Source of the DNA: Rhodovulum visakhapatnamense
GTDB taxonomy: Bacteria; Pseudomonadota; Alphaproteobacteria; Rhodobacterales; Rhodobacteraceae
DNA: 64,000 nucleotides
Reading direction: 5' to 3'
Assembly: GCF_004365965.1 (NCBI RefSeq)
Contig: NZ_SOEB01000022.1
Location: 1 to 64,000, forward strand
Positions within the stretch are counted from its first letter, which is position 1. Each line of letters starts with the position of its first letter. Positions 27,356 through 35,089 of this stretch are shown piece after piece. The notes beneath the pieces are model-generated. The model was not told the DNA's origin and did not search any database. It worked only from the letters and a program-made list of their open reading frames with translations. The translations under genes were made by a program, and so were the position numbers.

Positions 27356-27823
27356 TCAGGCCGCGGCTTGGTCCGGAGACGGATGCACATCCAACACCAC
27401 GACGACTTCGATCTGACCGTCATCCCGCAGAAGCGGAACCTTCTGCAGTTTTCGCATCCCGATCAGGGTCGCCCCAAGCAATGAAGCAACGAGAATATGT
27501 CCCGGGACCGGCACGGGGTTCATGGAAAGCACGCCGCTGCGAGCGCCCTCACCGCTGATCATGTAGGTGACGTGGCATCCGGCCACGACAAGATCAGGCG
27601 AGGCCGGCTCGGGAGTTCCGCGCGAGATCCGCAGCTTGTGGCGCAGCAGCCCGTTTAGCAGAGCGGGATTGGGCGAATTCCTGGTTCCGCGATAGCGAAG
27701 CAGGTGCTCGATGCCGAGCCGGTCTTCGACAGTGAGAAGAAAGCCGCGCCCGACAGCGGAGCGTTCAAAGAGCGATCGAAAGTCACTGCCGGCAGGCTGG
27801 TGGGTGATCCTGGTAATGGTCAT
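27356..27823 (-). CDS. Divergent Rnk/GreA-fold protein (partner A)
   Basis: A 155-residue protein that pairs with the Rnk gene downstream. The N-terminal half is unlike Rnk (LFERSAVGRGFLLTVEDRLG). The C-terminal half keeps the GreA-like fold in degenerate form: VVAGCHVTYMISGEG, then VASLLGATLIGMRKLQKVPLLRDDG and VVVLDVHP. Its paralogue at 37869 shares SSLLGATLLGM and PLLRDDGSI in the same order. The ATG has GGGAG eight bases upstream. A conserved leader element lies 42 bases upstream (27866-27937). Whether it binds RNA polymerase or regulates its partner is unknown. Confidence 0.75.
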   Translation of the reverse strand: MTITRITHQPAGSDFRSLFERSAVGRGFLLTVEDRLGIEHLLRYRGTRNSPNPALLNGLLRHKLRISRGTPEPASPDLVVAGCHVTYMISGEGARSGVLSMNPVPVPGHILVASLLGATLIGMRKLQKVPLLRDDGQIEVVVVLDVHPSPDQAAA

Positions 27824-27865
27824 GATATGTCTCCCGGAGCGGTAAAGCCCGCGTTCTCAGATGCA

Positions 27866-27937
27866 AGGATGTGAGAAAGCCCCGGGTGGTCGAAGACGCG
27901 CTTATGCGCAGACCGCCCGGGGACTCGGGCGGTTCAG
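27866..27937 (-). promoter_or_regulatory. Conserved leader element, copy A
   Basis: Read on the minus strand it starts CTGAACCGCC, five variable bases, CCCCGGGCGGTC, then about 24 bases later CCCGGGGCT and ACATCC. It aligns without gaps over 71 bases with copy C (37758-37829). The first block forms a hairpin (CCGCCCG with CGGGCGG); the later CCCGGGG could pair instead with its CCCCGGG. It ends 42 bases before the start codon at 27823. Confidence 0.6.
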
Positions 27938-28117
27938 AAGCAGAAACCGAAAAAGGTTTTCGTGCGTGACCATGTGGAGACCTTAGTCTTTGGGCGCACC
28001 CTGTCAATCTTCGAGACCGGGCGGGTTTTGGAACGGACAAGGATGCACAGATCCCGCGAAGGTGAAGAAGGCGAATTGATGACGAGGTCCACGAGGCAGA
28101 CTGTCGACGACAGGGGG

Positions 28118-28333
28118 TCACAGACGGCGCACCTCGAAGAATGAGCTACGTCGATCTTCCTGGATTGGCCAGCGGCGTGGCAGCGGGATGATGTTCGCCG
28201 ATATCGTGCGACCACCATCGTCTTCCCAACGCGCCAGGCATCTGGCGCTCGGCGTCGCCGCCGAAGGTTCTATGTCCTTCGGCCCGAAAAGGTCCGGGAA
28301 CAGCTCTTCGAAGTCCGCCTTGCAGATCATCAT
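28118..28333 (-). CDS. Small unknown protein in the stress island
   Basis: A 71-residue protein starting at ATG ATG (28333/28330) behind a strong AAGGAG. The N-terminus MICKADFEELFPDLFGPK is acidic and amphipathic; the C-terminus is basic (RRWPIQEDRR, FFEVRRL). It has one Cys near the start and another in ARCLARWEDDGG. I do not recognise a family. The good ribosome site and position between two other stress-island genes make it likely to be real. Confidence 0.55.
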   Translation of the reverse strand: MMICKADFEELFPDLFGPKDIEPSAATPSARCLARWEDDGGRTISANIIPLPRRWPIQEDRRSSFFEVRRL

Positions 28334-28431
28334 TTCGTCACTCCTTTCCATCATTTCATGGCGAGCCGCTACTCGGCCATTGCCGCGCACCACTGCCGTC
28401 CAGTGCTGTGTATTCTCGAGAATAGGACCGG

Positions 28432-28734
28432 CTATGCCGTTCGGCCGCCGCGCCACCCCGCATCGACATGCACATCCGATGAAACTGGACGCATGCTCAG
28501 TTCGCGATCCGTGAGACCATCGACGACGCGCGGGATATCACTGCGATCAATCCCGATGTCGCGCAGCAGGCGATCGTCCATGCCTCGAAGAGTTTCGATC
28601 ATTTTCCGGCGTTGCCAGCGGCGGAAGGCGGTCCGGAGCCAACGTCGAAATGCTCCGGGCTTGCGGTTGAGCTGACTGGCCCTTCGAGGGGGTGGGAAGT
28701 GAGGGGTATTGGATTTGAAGACGTGGGGGTGCAT
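28432..28734 (-). CDS. DUF1127 small protein
   Basis: A 100-residue protein whose middle matches DUF1127: RRKMIETLRGMDDRLLRDIG followed by IDRSDI. These Arg-rich helices are known in some alphaproteobacteria as RNA- or partner-binding small regulators of stress and carbon use (family knowledge). I chose the ATG at 28734 because GGAG lies seven bases upstream; an alternative ATG at 28746 would add four residues. The N-terminal extension of about 40 residues (HVFKSNTPHFPPPRR) is longer than in typical 40-60-residue members. A leader element like those of the two Rnk-partner genes lies about 117 bases upstream. Confidence 0.75.
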   Translation of the reverse strand: MHPHVFKSNTPHFPPPRRASQLNRKPGAFRRWLRTAFRRWQRRKMIETLRGMDDRLLRDIGIDRSDIPRVVDGLTDRELSMRPVSSDVHVDAGWRGGRTA

Positions 28735-28850
28735 GTCATGCTCCATGACGAAGAAACTGAACCGAGACGCACGCACCACGTCAGCTGGGTGACCCGCACA
28801 GGCGTGATCTTCCGGCCATATTGGCGCGTTTGCCACTTCGACTGATCTGT

Positions 28851-28922
28851 AAGAGATCGAGATGACCCCGAGGCGCGGACCGGCAAGCGGCCTGATCCCG
28901 CCCGGGGCTACCGGCGGTTCAG
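28851..28922 (-). promoter_or_regulatory. Conserved leader element, copy B
   Basis: On the minus strand: CTGAACCGCC, GGTAG, CCCCGGGCGG, then CTCGGGG about 25 bases later and a TCTCGATC stretch. It aligns with copies A and C with a one-base offset in the second half, and points the same way toward its gene (DUF1127). It ends about 116 bases before the start codon. Confidence 0.55.
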
Positions 28923-28969
28923 TGTGTTTCCTGCGTTGATCAGGAACCTCGTATGAAGACTGAACATGG

Positions 28970-29128
28970 TCATGACTGAGATATCGGCAATCCGCGTGTG
29001 TTTATCAAGAGCACGGCGTGGCCTGCGACCTTCTGGCGCCGAATGGACCTGCACCGGTTTCGTTCCGGTCTTTTGGAGCGATAGTCGCCATCAAGGAGAT
29101 CGGATAGCGCCATTCTCTTTTCGGTCAT
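28970..29128 (-). CDS. Possible 52-residue peptide
   Basis: Weak candidate in an otherwise empty stretch (28923-29413). The ATG at 29128 has GGAG six bases upstream. The peptide is basic (TEKRMALSDLLDGDYRSKRP, ending in RGLPISQS) with no known family. The start resembles the first residues of some IS256-type transposases, which may be chance. Nothing else is visible in this gap. Confidence 0.25.
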   Translation of the reverse strand: MTEKRMALSDLLDGDYRSKRPERNRCRSIRRQKVAGHAVLLINTRGLPISQS

Positions 29129-29413
29129 CGTCATCTCCGTTCTCGGTCTCAGGTGTTGCAACCCGAACCTTCTCCGAAGATCGGCGGTGCGGTACCGACC
29201 GCGCACACCACTTCGATCCACCCTTCCCTGAACGCCAACATGTGTCTCCCGCGCGGTGACCACGGAGAGAACCTCAGAGGCCGGCACGCAGGATAAACGG
29301 CAGAGAGATCAGCGCTCGACCAAGGCGATTAGAGAACGCTCAGGGACAGCATCATAATGTCCCAGCCGCTTGTGTGAGGATCGCCGGCATTCGCGAGGTC
29401 TGACCGGGCCGTG

Positions 29414-30160
29414 TCAGAGAGGCGTTGAGTGTTCTTGGAAACCCTGATCGCGTGCGGATGCAAGTATATCGATCATGGCCTCTTGCGATGGGGCTGTCGC
29501 CACGCGTATTTTACGCCAGCCTTTCCGGTCGAGGCCGCTTGCAACCTTTTCCGAAAGGACCGCGGCGGTCATGGTCTGCAGGCAAGCAGATACCCTCGCC
29601 TCCTCGCAAAGCGCGGTGAAGAAATGCGCGGTGCGATAGGACATGAAGACAATGCAGTCGATATCGCCACGGCGGAGCAGTTCCCGTGTCGCATTCGAGA
29701 GAGATCTCGCCGGCGTGGCCCTATATGCAACGACGCGCCGCGCGTCATGGCCATGACGCTCAAGCGCCCGGGCCATGTCCTCGGTGATGTCCCACCCGCT
29801 CAGATAGGTGATCCGGCCCTCGGACGGGTTCCGTTTCTTCAGGATGAGGTCCAACAAGCTTGTCGCATCCCCGGCTGCTTCGTGAACACAGGTGAATCCC
29901 ACCCGACGCAGAGGCGCAGCTGTTCCGGCACCGACAGCGTAAATCGGGACCGTCCTGCATACGGAAGGGTCATTCGCGATCCGCAGCGAGGCATAGACGG
30001 ACGTGACCACGAATGCCTTGGAAGCTTCGAGGGTCTCAGGGCTGAAGTCGACATACGACACATCCAGGATCGGCGCAAGCGAGACCTGTAAACCCATGTT
30101 TTCAAGCGACAGCTTCATGGCCTCGGCTTGCAGGGCGGGACGCGTAAGGAGAATATGCAT
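29414..30160 (-). CDS. hemD: Uroporphyrinogen-III synthase
   Basis: Cyclises hydroxymethylbilane to uroporphyrinogen III, the branch point to haem, sirohaem and haem d1. At 248 residues it is of normal length. HemD proteins are poorly conserved, but the layout fits: ILLTRPALQAEAM at the start, FVVTSVYASLR (VTS motif), PIYAVGAGTA, YLSGWDITEDMARALERHG and VFMSYRTAHFF, with IRVATAPSQEAM near the end. It lies among nitric-oxide-response genes, so it may be an extra copy raising haem supply for respiratory enzymes (inference). Confidence 0.85.
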   Translation of the reverse strand: MHILLTRPALQAEAMKLSLENMGLQVSLAPILDVSYVDFSPETLEASKAFVVTSVYASLRIANDPSVCRTVPIYAVGAGTAAPLRRVGFTCVHEAAGDATSLLDLILKKRNPSEGRITYLSGWDITEDMARALERHGHDARRVVAYRATPARSLSNATRELLRRGDIDCIVFMSYRTAHFFTALCEEARVSACLQTMTAAVLSEKVASGLDRKGWRKIRVATAPSQEAMIDILASARDQGFQEHSTPL

Positions 30161-30333
30161 CGAGGCCGGGCCTTTCTGTTTTCTTCGCCGCTCACTTGGA
30201 GCCCGCCGGTTCAGGGGCCTCGGTTAGGTCTTCCAGATCATCCGGCCCGTGCGCCACTTTCGGATCGTTTTTCCCGTCGATTGTCAAGTTTGCAAACCAG
30301 GCCATTGTGTTTGCGCCAATGGGCCATAACGCT

Positions 30334-30750
30334 TCAGAAATCCGGCCTTGCCGGAAGGGCAATGTCGGCGAGCGTCGAGCGGTCGAGATCGGCGAGGAAG
30401 GCGGCCTCGGCCGAGCGCAGGCGCGCCTTGAGCCGGCAGCAGCGCTCTATCGTGCAATCGCCGCCATCGGGCGCGAAGCATTCCACCAGGGCCTGCCCCT
30501 CTTCCAGCGCGCGGACGATCCTGCCCAGAGTGATCCCATCGGCAGGATGCGCGAGGATGGCCCCTCCGCCCCCGCCGCGTCTTGTCTGCACAAGGTCCGC
30601 CTGCGCCAGCCGCTGCATGATCTTGGCCAGGTGATTGCGGGACAGACCGAATTCCTCGGCGAGTTCCGCGGTCGAGAAGGCACGGTCCGGCGCGCTTGCC
30701 ATGCGCATCAGCATGCGCAGCCCGTAATCGGTGAAAGACGTGAGACGCAT
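30334..30750 (-). CDS. nsrR: Rrf2-family regulator, NsrR type
   Basis: Nitric-oxide-sensing Fe-S repressor of 138 residues. The N-terminal winged helix (LTSFTDYGLRMLMRMA, LSRNHLAKIMQRLAQADLVQ) is typical of Rrf2 proteins. Cys91, Cys99 and Cys105, with an extra Cys104, match the three-cysteine spacing of Bacillus subtilis NsrR (92, 100, 106). It is divergent from a truncated haemoglobin gene; a perfect palindrome in the 83-base gap is a likely operator for both. NO would destroy the cluster and relieve repression. Confidence 0.88.
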   Translation of the reverse strand: MRLTSFTDYGLRMLMRMASAPDRAFSTAELAEEFGLSRNHLAKIMQRLAQADLVQTRRGGGGGAILAHPADGITLGRIVRALEEGQALVECFAPDGGDCTIERCCRLKARLRSAEAAFLADLDRSTLADIALPARPDF

Positions 30751-30771
30751 GTCGGCTGAACACCCCTCCTG

Positions 30772-30794
30772 AATAGGTATTTACAATACCTATT
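30772..30794. promoter_or_regulatory. Perfect palindrome, probable NsrR operator
   Basis: AATAGGTATT, three bases (TAC), AATACCTATT: a 23-bp perfect palindrome between nsrR and the haemoglobin gene, 22 bases from the nsrR start and 40 from the other. Size, A/T content and position fit an Rrf2-family operator. It would let NsrR control itself and the NO-detoxification genes. Confidence 0.75.
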
Positions 30795-30833
30795 ACTGTG
30801 GGTATGGCTAGAGGCAACAGACGGGAGCGCCCG

Positions 30834-31304
30834 ATGGTCGCCAATGCCTCCACCACGGCAATCGCCAGCGCCCGGCCGGAGATGACCGCCGCGCTGATGG
30901 ACGAGACCGGCCTCGATGACGATGTGCTGCGCGAGCTGGTGCACCGCTTCTACGACCGGGTGCGGGCTGATCCGGTACTGGCGCCCATCTTCGCGGCGCG
31001 GATTACCGACTGGGCGCCGCACCTGGATCGGATGGTGGCCTTCTTGTCCTCGGTCACGCTGATGACGGGTCGGTATCATGGGCGCCCGGTGCCGAAACAC
31101 GCGCCACTGCGGCTCGGGTCGGCTCATTTCGACCGATGGCTTGCCCTGTTCCGGACAGCGGCGCGCTATGTCTGCACGCCCGCGGGCGCCGAACACGTGA
31201 TCGCGCGCGCCGAGCGGATCGCCCGGTCGCTGCACATGGCCTGCACCGATGCCTGCATGGCCCCCGGGGACATCCCCGTGCTGCGGAGCGCCGCCGCCGA
31301 GTGA
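30834..31304 (+). CDS. Truncated haemoglobin, group III-like
   Basis: A 156-residue globin, here probably used in NO or oxygen handling since it faces nsrR. It has LVHRFYDRVRADPVLAPIF, the start common to truncated globins, then HLDRMVAFLSSVTLMTGRYHG. The haem-proximal region is SAHFDRWLALFRTA, where His of AHF is the likely proximal ligand. The ATG at 30834 has GGGAG six bases upstream. The N-terminal 20 residues (Ala/Thr-rich) are an extension. It heads the run through the DUF488, cyclo-ligase, NnrS and NnrU genes. Confidence 0.85.
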   Translation: MVANASTTAIASARPEMTAALMDETGLDDDVLRELVHRFYDRVRADPVLAPIFAARITDWAPHLDRMVAFLSSVTLMTGRYHGRPVPKHAPLRLGSAHFDRWLALFRTAARYVCTPAGAEHVIARAERIARSLHMACTDACMAPGDIPVLRSAAAE

Positions 31305-31398
31305 TCCGATGCCCGCCGCACGGAGCGGCGAGGCCAAGGCCGAGCTTTCGGAAGCGAACGCCGGCACCAAACAAGACAAGGCAGCAAAGGAGACAGAC

Positions 31399-31704
31399 AT
31401 GACACGCCAGGTCCTCACCGCATTCGCCGTCTGCGCCCTCGTCTTCACAACGGTACCGGCCAAAGCCCAGGAGAACGAGTCGTCCTGGCTGCCCAGTCTG
31501 CTGACCGACACGCCCGAACAGGGCTTCGACCTTGCGGTGTTGATGGCGCGCCGCGCCGTCAAGACCACCCAGACGGACGTGGACACGTTGCACAAACTGC
31601 GCCCCGCCTATGCAAACGACCCCGACAGCCTGATCCACGTCTCGGGCGTGATCGCCGCCTATTTCGCGACCGTCGCCGAGGCCAACGGCTACTGGCGTGA
31701 CTGA
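31399..31704 (+). CDS. Small periplasmic protein of the NO-response cluster
   Basis: A 101-residue exported protein: signal peptide TRQVLTAFAVCALVF ... AKAQ, cleaved after about residue 24. The mature part is acidic then helical (EQGFDLAVLMARRAVKTTQT, VSGVIAAYFATVAEANGYW). Start ATG at 31399 has AAAGGAGAC upstream. No cofactor motif is visible and I do not recognise the family. It lies 94 bases after the globin gene and 18 before the DUF488 gene, in the same direction, so it is probably part of the NsrR-controlled run. Confidence 0.65.
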   Translation: MTRQVLTAFAVCALVFTTVPAKAQENESSWLPSLLTDTPEQGFDLAVLMARRAVKTTQTDVDTLHKLRPAYANDPDSLIHVSGVIAAYFATVAEANGYWRD

Positions 31705-31722
31705 TCCGGCGCGGCTGACGGA

Positions 31723-32103
31723 ATGACTGCAATTCACGCCATCCGCATCGCACGGGTCTATGACGATCTCGAGGGCATCTCCGGTGCGCGTGTCCTGGTC
31801 GACGGGGTCTGGCCCCGCGGGGTAAGCCGCGAGGGCCTGCAACTCGACGACTTGATCCGCGAGGTCGCGCCATCGACCGCGCTGCGCAAGTGGTTCGGTC
31901 ACGATCCCGCCCGCTGGACGGAATTCCGCGACCGATACCGCGCGGAGCTCGCGGACAATCCCGAAGCGGTCGCGCGGTGTCTGGACTGGTGCCGCGCGGG
32001 CCCGGTGGCTCTTCTCTTCGGGGCGAAGGATCGCGACCACAACCAGGCCGTGGTGTTGCGCGACCATCTGCGCGCGAGCCTGCATGGGGAGATGCCGTCG
32101 TGA
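31723..32103 (+). CDS. DUF488-family protein (YeaO-like)
   Basis: A 126-residue cytoplasmic protein with the DUF488 pattern: IARVYDD, VLVDGVWPRGVSREGLQ (usually DRLWPRG), EVAPSTALRKWFGHDPARW and FRDRYRAELADN, followed by a GPVALLFGAKDRDHNQAVV block. Function in this family is unknown; a cysteine-based or nucleotide-related reaction has been suggested but nothing here proves it. It is often found next to nitrosative-stress genes such as NnrS in alphaproteobacteria, which agrees with this position. Confidence 0.8.
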   Translation: MTAIHAIRIARVYDDLEGISGARVLVDGVWPRGVSREGLQLDDLIREVAPSTALRKWFGHDPARWTEFRDRYRAELADNPEAVARCLDWCRAGPVALLFGAKDRDHNQAVVLRDHLRASLHGEMPS

Positions 32104-32211
32104 GCCAAAGGATGACGCCAGGCCGCCGACCGGTCCGGGCGGTCGGGGACTCCCGCGCATCGGGCCAATCGGCGCAGTCCGCGACGGACCGCCGGCCATG
32201 AAGAGGATGAG

Positions 32212-32910
32212 ATGAACGACCAGGACAAACCGGCAGCCCGCTTCGCCTCGCCTCCCTGCATGGCGGGCGAAATCGCACCCGATTATTTCAACCCGCTCGG
32301 CACGGACTCCACGCAGGCCAGGGATGTGGCCCGATGGCGCCGGGCGGAGCGCGCGCGGCTGCGCGTCGCGCGTGGGAAGATCCCGGTGGCGGAGCACCGC
32401 AGGACAAGCCAGGCGCTGGCCGGGCATTTGCTCGATCTTCTTTCGAACCGTTTCGGCGGCGCGCGGGGCCGTGTCCTGTCCGGCTATTGGCCGATCAAGG
32501 GCGAGCCCGACCTGCGCGCAGCCCTGGCCGACCTGCACGACGCGGGCGTCATGATCGCGCTGCCGATCGTGGAGGAAAAGGCGGCGCCCCTGGTGTTCCG
32601 CCGTTGGGCTCCGACCACCCGGATGGTGCTGGGCGACTGGAACATCCCCGTCCCGCCCGCCAAGGCGGCGCGCGTCACGCCCGCGATCATGCTCGCGCCG
32701 CTGATGGGCTGGGACGGCGCAGGCTATCGCCTTGGCTATGGCGGCGGCTATTTCGACCGCACGCTGGCGGCGCTGTCCCCGCGCCCCGCGACCATCGGGA
32801 TCGGGTTCCAGTCCGCGCAGCTCGCCACGATCCACCCCAAACCGCACGACATCGCGCTCGACGTCATCCTGACCGAGGCGGGTGTCCAAGTCACGCGGGA
32901 GGCCCCATGA
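32212..32910 (+). CDS. 5-formyltetrahydrofolate cyclo-ligase family protein
   Basis: ATP-dependent conversion of 5-formyl-THF to 5,10-methenyl-THF. The 232-residue protein has the family core: RAERARLRVAR (usual RxxxR start), SGYWPIKGEPDLR, VLGDWNIPVPP and GYRLGYGGGYFDRTLA, the conserved Gly-rich nucleotide site. A 40-residue N-terminal extension (PPCMAGEIAPDYFNPLG) precedes the domain and is not typical of housekeeping MTHFS. Its stop overlaps nnrS (ATGA), and such a gene next to nnrS suggests a special role in NO stress (inference). The 108 bases before it hold no gene. Confidence 0.85.
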   Translation: MNDQDKPAARFASPPCMAGEIAPDYFNPLGTDSTQARDVARWRRAERARLRVARGKIPVAEHRRTSQALAGHLLDLLSNRFGGARGRVLSGYWPIKGEPDLRAALADLHDAGVMIALPIVEEKAAPLVFRRWAPTTRMVLGDWNIPVPPAKAARVTPAIMLAPLMGWDGAGYRLGYGGGYFDRTLAALSPRPATIGIGFQSAQLATIHPKPHDIALDVILTEAGVQVTREAP

Positions 32911-34106
32911 GCAGCACGGCCGAGAAGATGCGGGCATGGACCGGGCCGGCGATCCTGAGTTTCGGGTTCCGGCCGTTCTTCCTTGGGGGCGCGCTCTGGG
33001 CGGCGCTCGCCATGGCGCTCTGGATCGGCATGCTCAGCGGACGCCTCGCCTTGCCGACCGCGTTCGACCCGATCTCCTGGCATGCGCACGAGTTCCTGTT
33101 CGGCTATCTCGGCGCGGTCGCCGCGGGCTTTCTGCTGACGGCGGTACCCAACTGGACCGGGCGATTGCCCATCGTCGGCTGGCCACTCGGCGCGCTCTTC
33201 GCCACCTGGTGTCTCGGCCGGATCGCCGTCGCCCTGTCCGCGGAACTGCCGCCCATCTCAGTCGCTATGGCCGATCTGCTGTTCCCGGTCACACTGGCCT
33301 CGGTGCTCGGCCGCGAGATCGTCGCGGGACGCAACTGGCGCAACCTGATCGTGCTGGCCATGCTCTGCCTCTTCATCCTCGGCAACGCCCTGTTCCACTG
33401 GGAGGCTGCGCGGGGGTACCCCGGTGCACAGGGAGTGGGGCTGCGGCTGGGTCTTGGGACCGGGATCATGATGATCGGGGTGATCGGGGGGCGGATCGTG
33501 CCGTCCTTCACCCGCAACTGGCTGGTCCGGCAGAACAGCCCGGTCCTGCCCACCCCGCCGATGCAGCGCTTCGACAAGCTGGCGCTGTTGGCGCTCGGCC
33601 TCGCGCTGTTGCTCTGGGTCATCGCGCCCATGGCGATGGTGACCGGCACGGCCCTGCAGCTCGCGGGCGGCCTGCATCTGATCCGGCTGGCGCGGTGGGC
33701 GGGGCACCGCACCAGCGCCGAGCCGCTGGTGCTGGTCCTGCATGCGGGCTACCTCTTCGTGCCGCTCGGTGCGTTGGCCGTGGGGGCCACGGTGTTCTGG
33801 CCGGACGCGGTCGGCATGGGCTCTGCCCAGCATGTCTGGATGGCCGGTGGACTTGGTCTGATGACGCTGGCGGTGATGACGCGCGCGACGCTCGGCCATA
33901 CAGGACAGACGCTGCGCGCCGATACCGGCACGATCGCGATCTACCTGTTGCTGCTGCTTGCGGTTCTGGCACGCCTGCTTGCAGGCGCATTTCCGGGCCT
34001 TGCATCGCTGTTCCATACCCTCTCCGGCCTGACCTGGATCGGCGCCTTCGGCGGCTTTGCCATGCTATATGGGCGATACGTCCTGAGACACCGTCCGGAG
34101 CACTGA
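32907..34106 (+). CDS. nnrS: NnrS family haem-copper membrane protein
   Basis: Polytopic inner-membrane protein, 399 residues and about 12 hydrophobic helices, reported in this family to bind haem and copper and to ease NO stress. The conserved ISWHAHEFLFGYLGAVAAGF segment near the N-terminus contains likely metal/haem-binding histidines. More family blocks are GIMMIGVIGGRIVPSFT, HAGYLFVPLG and THTGQTL-like LGHTGQTLRAD. The frame is open further upstream, but the ATG overlapping the cyclo-ligase stop is the natural start. Under likely NsrR control through the run that starts at 30834. Confidence 0.9.
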   Translation: MSSTAEKMRAWTGPAILSFGFRPFFLGGALWAALAMALWIGMLSGRLALPTAFDPISWHAHEFLFGYLGAVAAGFLLTAVPNWTGRLPIVGWPLGALFATWCLGRIAVALSAELPPISVAMADLLFPVTLASVLGREIVAGRNWRNLIVLAMLCLFILGNALFHWEAARGYPGAQGVGLRLGLGTGIMMIGVIGGRIVPSFTRNWLVRQNSPVLPTPPMQRFDKLALLALGLALLLWVIAPMAMVTGTALQLAGGLHLIRLARWAGHRTSAEPLVLVLHAGYLFVPLGALAVGATVFWPDAVGMGSAQHVWMAGGLGLMTLAVMTRATLGHTGQTLRADTGTIAIYLLLLLAVLARLLAGAFPGLASLFHTLSGLTWIGAFGGFAMLYGRYVLRHRPEH

Positions 34107-34136
34107 GGGATGGGCTGAGGCGGATTCATCGCTGTC

Positions 34137-34622
34137 TTGTCAGGCTTCTTCATCCTGCATTCCATTCCGGTGCGCCCGCCCGTCCGGTCCTGGCTGGTCA
34201 GGCGGCTGGGGCGTGCGGGCTTCGGCATCGCCTATTCGTTCCAGTCGCTGGCGATGCTTGGCGTTCTCCTGGTGGCCGCCAACCGGGCGCCGTATCTGGC
34301 CCTGTGGCCCGAGCCGCCGGGTGCCCATTGGCTTGTTCTGGTGGCGACGACGGCGGCCATCCTGGTCCTGGTCTTCGGGTTGTTCCGCCCCAACCCCCTG
34401 TCCTTCGGCGGCCTTCGGAATACGGCGTTCGACCCGCGCGACCCGGGCATCCTGCGCTATTGCCGCCACCCGGTACTGCTGGCGCTGTTGCTGTGGTCGG
34501 GGGCGCATCTGATCGCGAACGGCGACCTGGCCCATGGCCTGATGTTCGGCAGTTTCGCCCTGTTTTCCCTGCTGGGCACGTGGGCCATCGACCGGCGGCG
34601 GCAGCGGGACATGGGGGACTAG
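34137..34622 (+). CDS. nnrU: NnrU family protein, with in-frame TGA at codon 3 of the expected start
   Basis: Membrane protein linked to nitric-oxide metabolism (NnrU family, also related to MAPEG-like methyltransferase folds). About five helices; GIAYSFQSLAMLG, DPRDPGILRYCRHPVLLALL and LANGDLAHGLMFGSFALFSL are family blocks. The natural start is probably ATG 34110 (GAGGG upstream), which reads Met-Gly-stop-Gly-Gly-Phe-Ile-Ala in frame with the gene. Homologues have Trp at that place (MGW...), so TGG has become TGA. The gene may be expressed from TTG 34137, which loses the first nine residues, or be broken. Confidence 0.75.
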   Translation: MSGFFILHSIPVRPPVRSWLVRRLGRAGFGIAYSFQSLAMLGVLLVAANRAPYLALWPEPPGAHWLVLVATTAAILVLVFGLFRPNPLSFGGLRNTAFDPRDPGILRYCRHPVLLALLLWSGAHLIANGDLAHGLMFGSFALFSLLGTWAIDRRRQRDMGD

Positions 34623-34646
34623 GTCTGGCGGCGAGCCGTTGCGCAG

Positions 34647-34781
34647 ATGCGGTCGGCGCCCATGCGTTTACCCCAAGGCGCGAGGGCCCGCTTTGCCGGT
34701 GGCCTTGTCGCCATGGCCCTGCTCATGGTGCAGCATCCGTGGCTGGCGGGGGGCGGCATACTGGAACAGTTCACCCCATAG
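34647..34781 (+). CDS. Possible 44-residue membrane peptide
   Basis: A short frame 25 bases after nnrU, with a hydrophobic middle (FAGGLVAMALLMVQ). It lacks a strong ribosome site and has no known family. Reported only as a candidate; the following 300 bases (to 35089) show no gene or repeat. Confidence 0.25.
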   Translation: MRSAPMRLPQGARARFAGGLVAMALLMVQHPWLAGGGILEQFTP

Positions 34782-35089
34782 GCTTATGACACGGCCCCGG
34801 TTCGTTCGGCGCACCGGAGAACATGGCCGCCGACAATGGATGCAGGTGCCGTCCCCTCCGCTGGCGGACCGCCGAGCGCGTCGCTTGCATCACCCACGCA
34901 ACCCGCCACCGATGACATGCCACGGAGTCGAGCCATTTCTCCCAGTGTGCAACCCAGAGTGTTGACGGCGGGAGGATAAGGGTCTACCCGGCAGCCACGG
35001 GATGATGGCGTCATTCCGTTCCCCCAGTATCGTCCTGCACGCCCGGATCTGTTCCAGCACCGCCGCCGCGGTGTCAGAGGAGGTTTTTC

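Noticed and set aside
28926-28948. TTGATC near 28935 as an FNR site
   Set aside because: Only one half-site is present; the second half does not match ATCAA.
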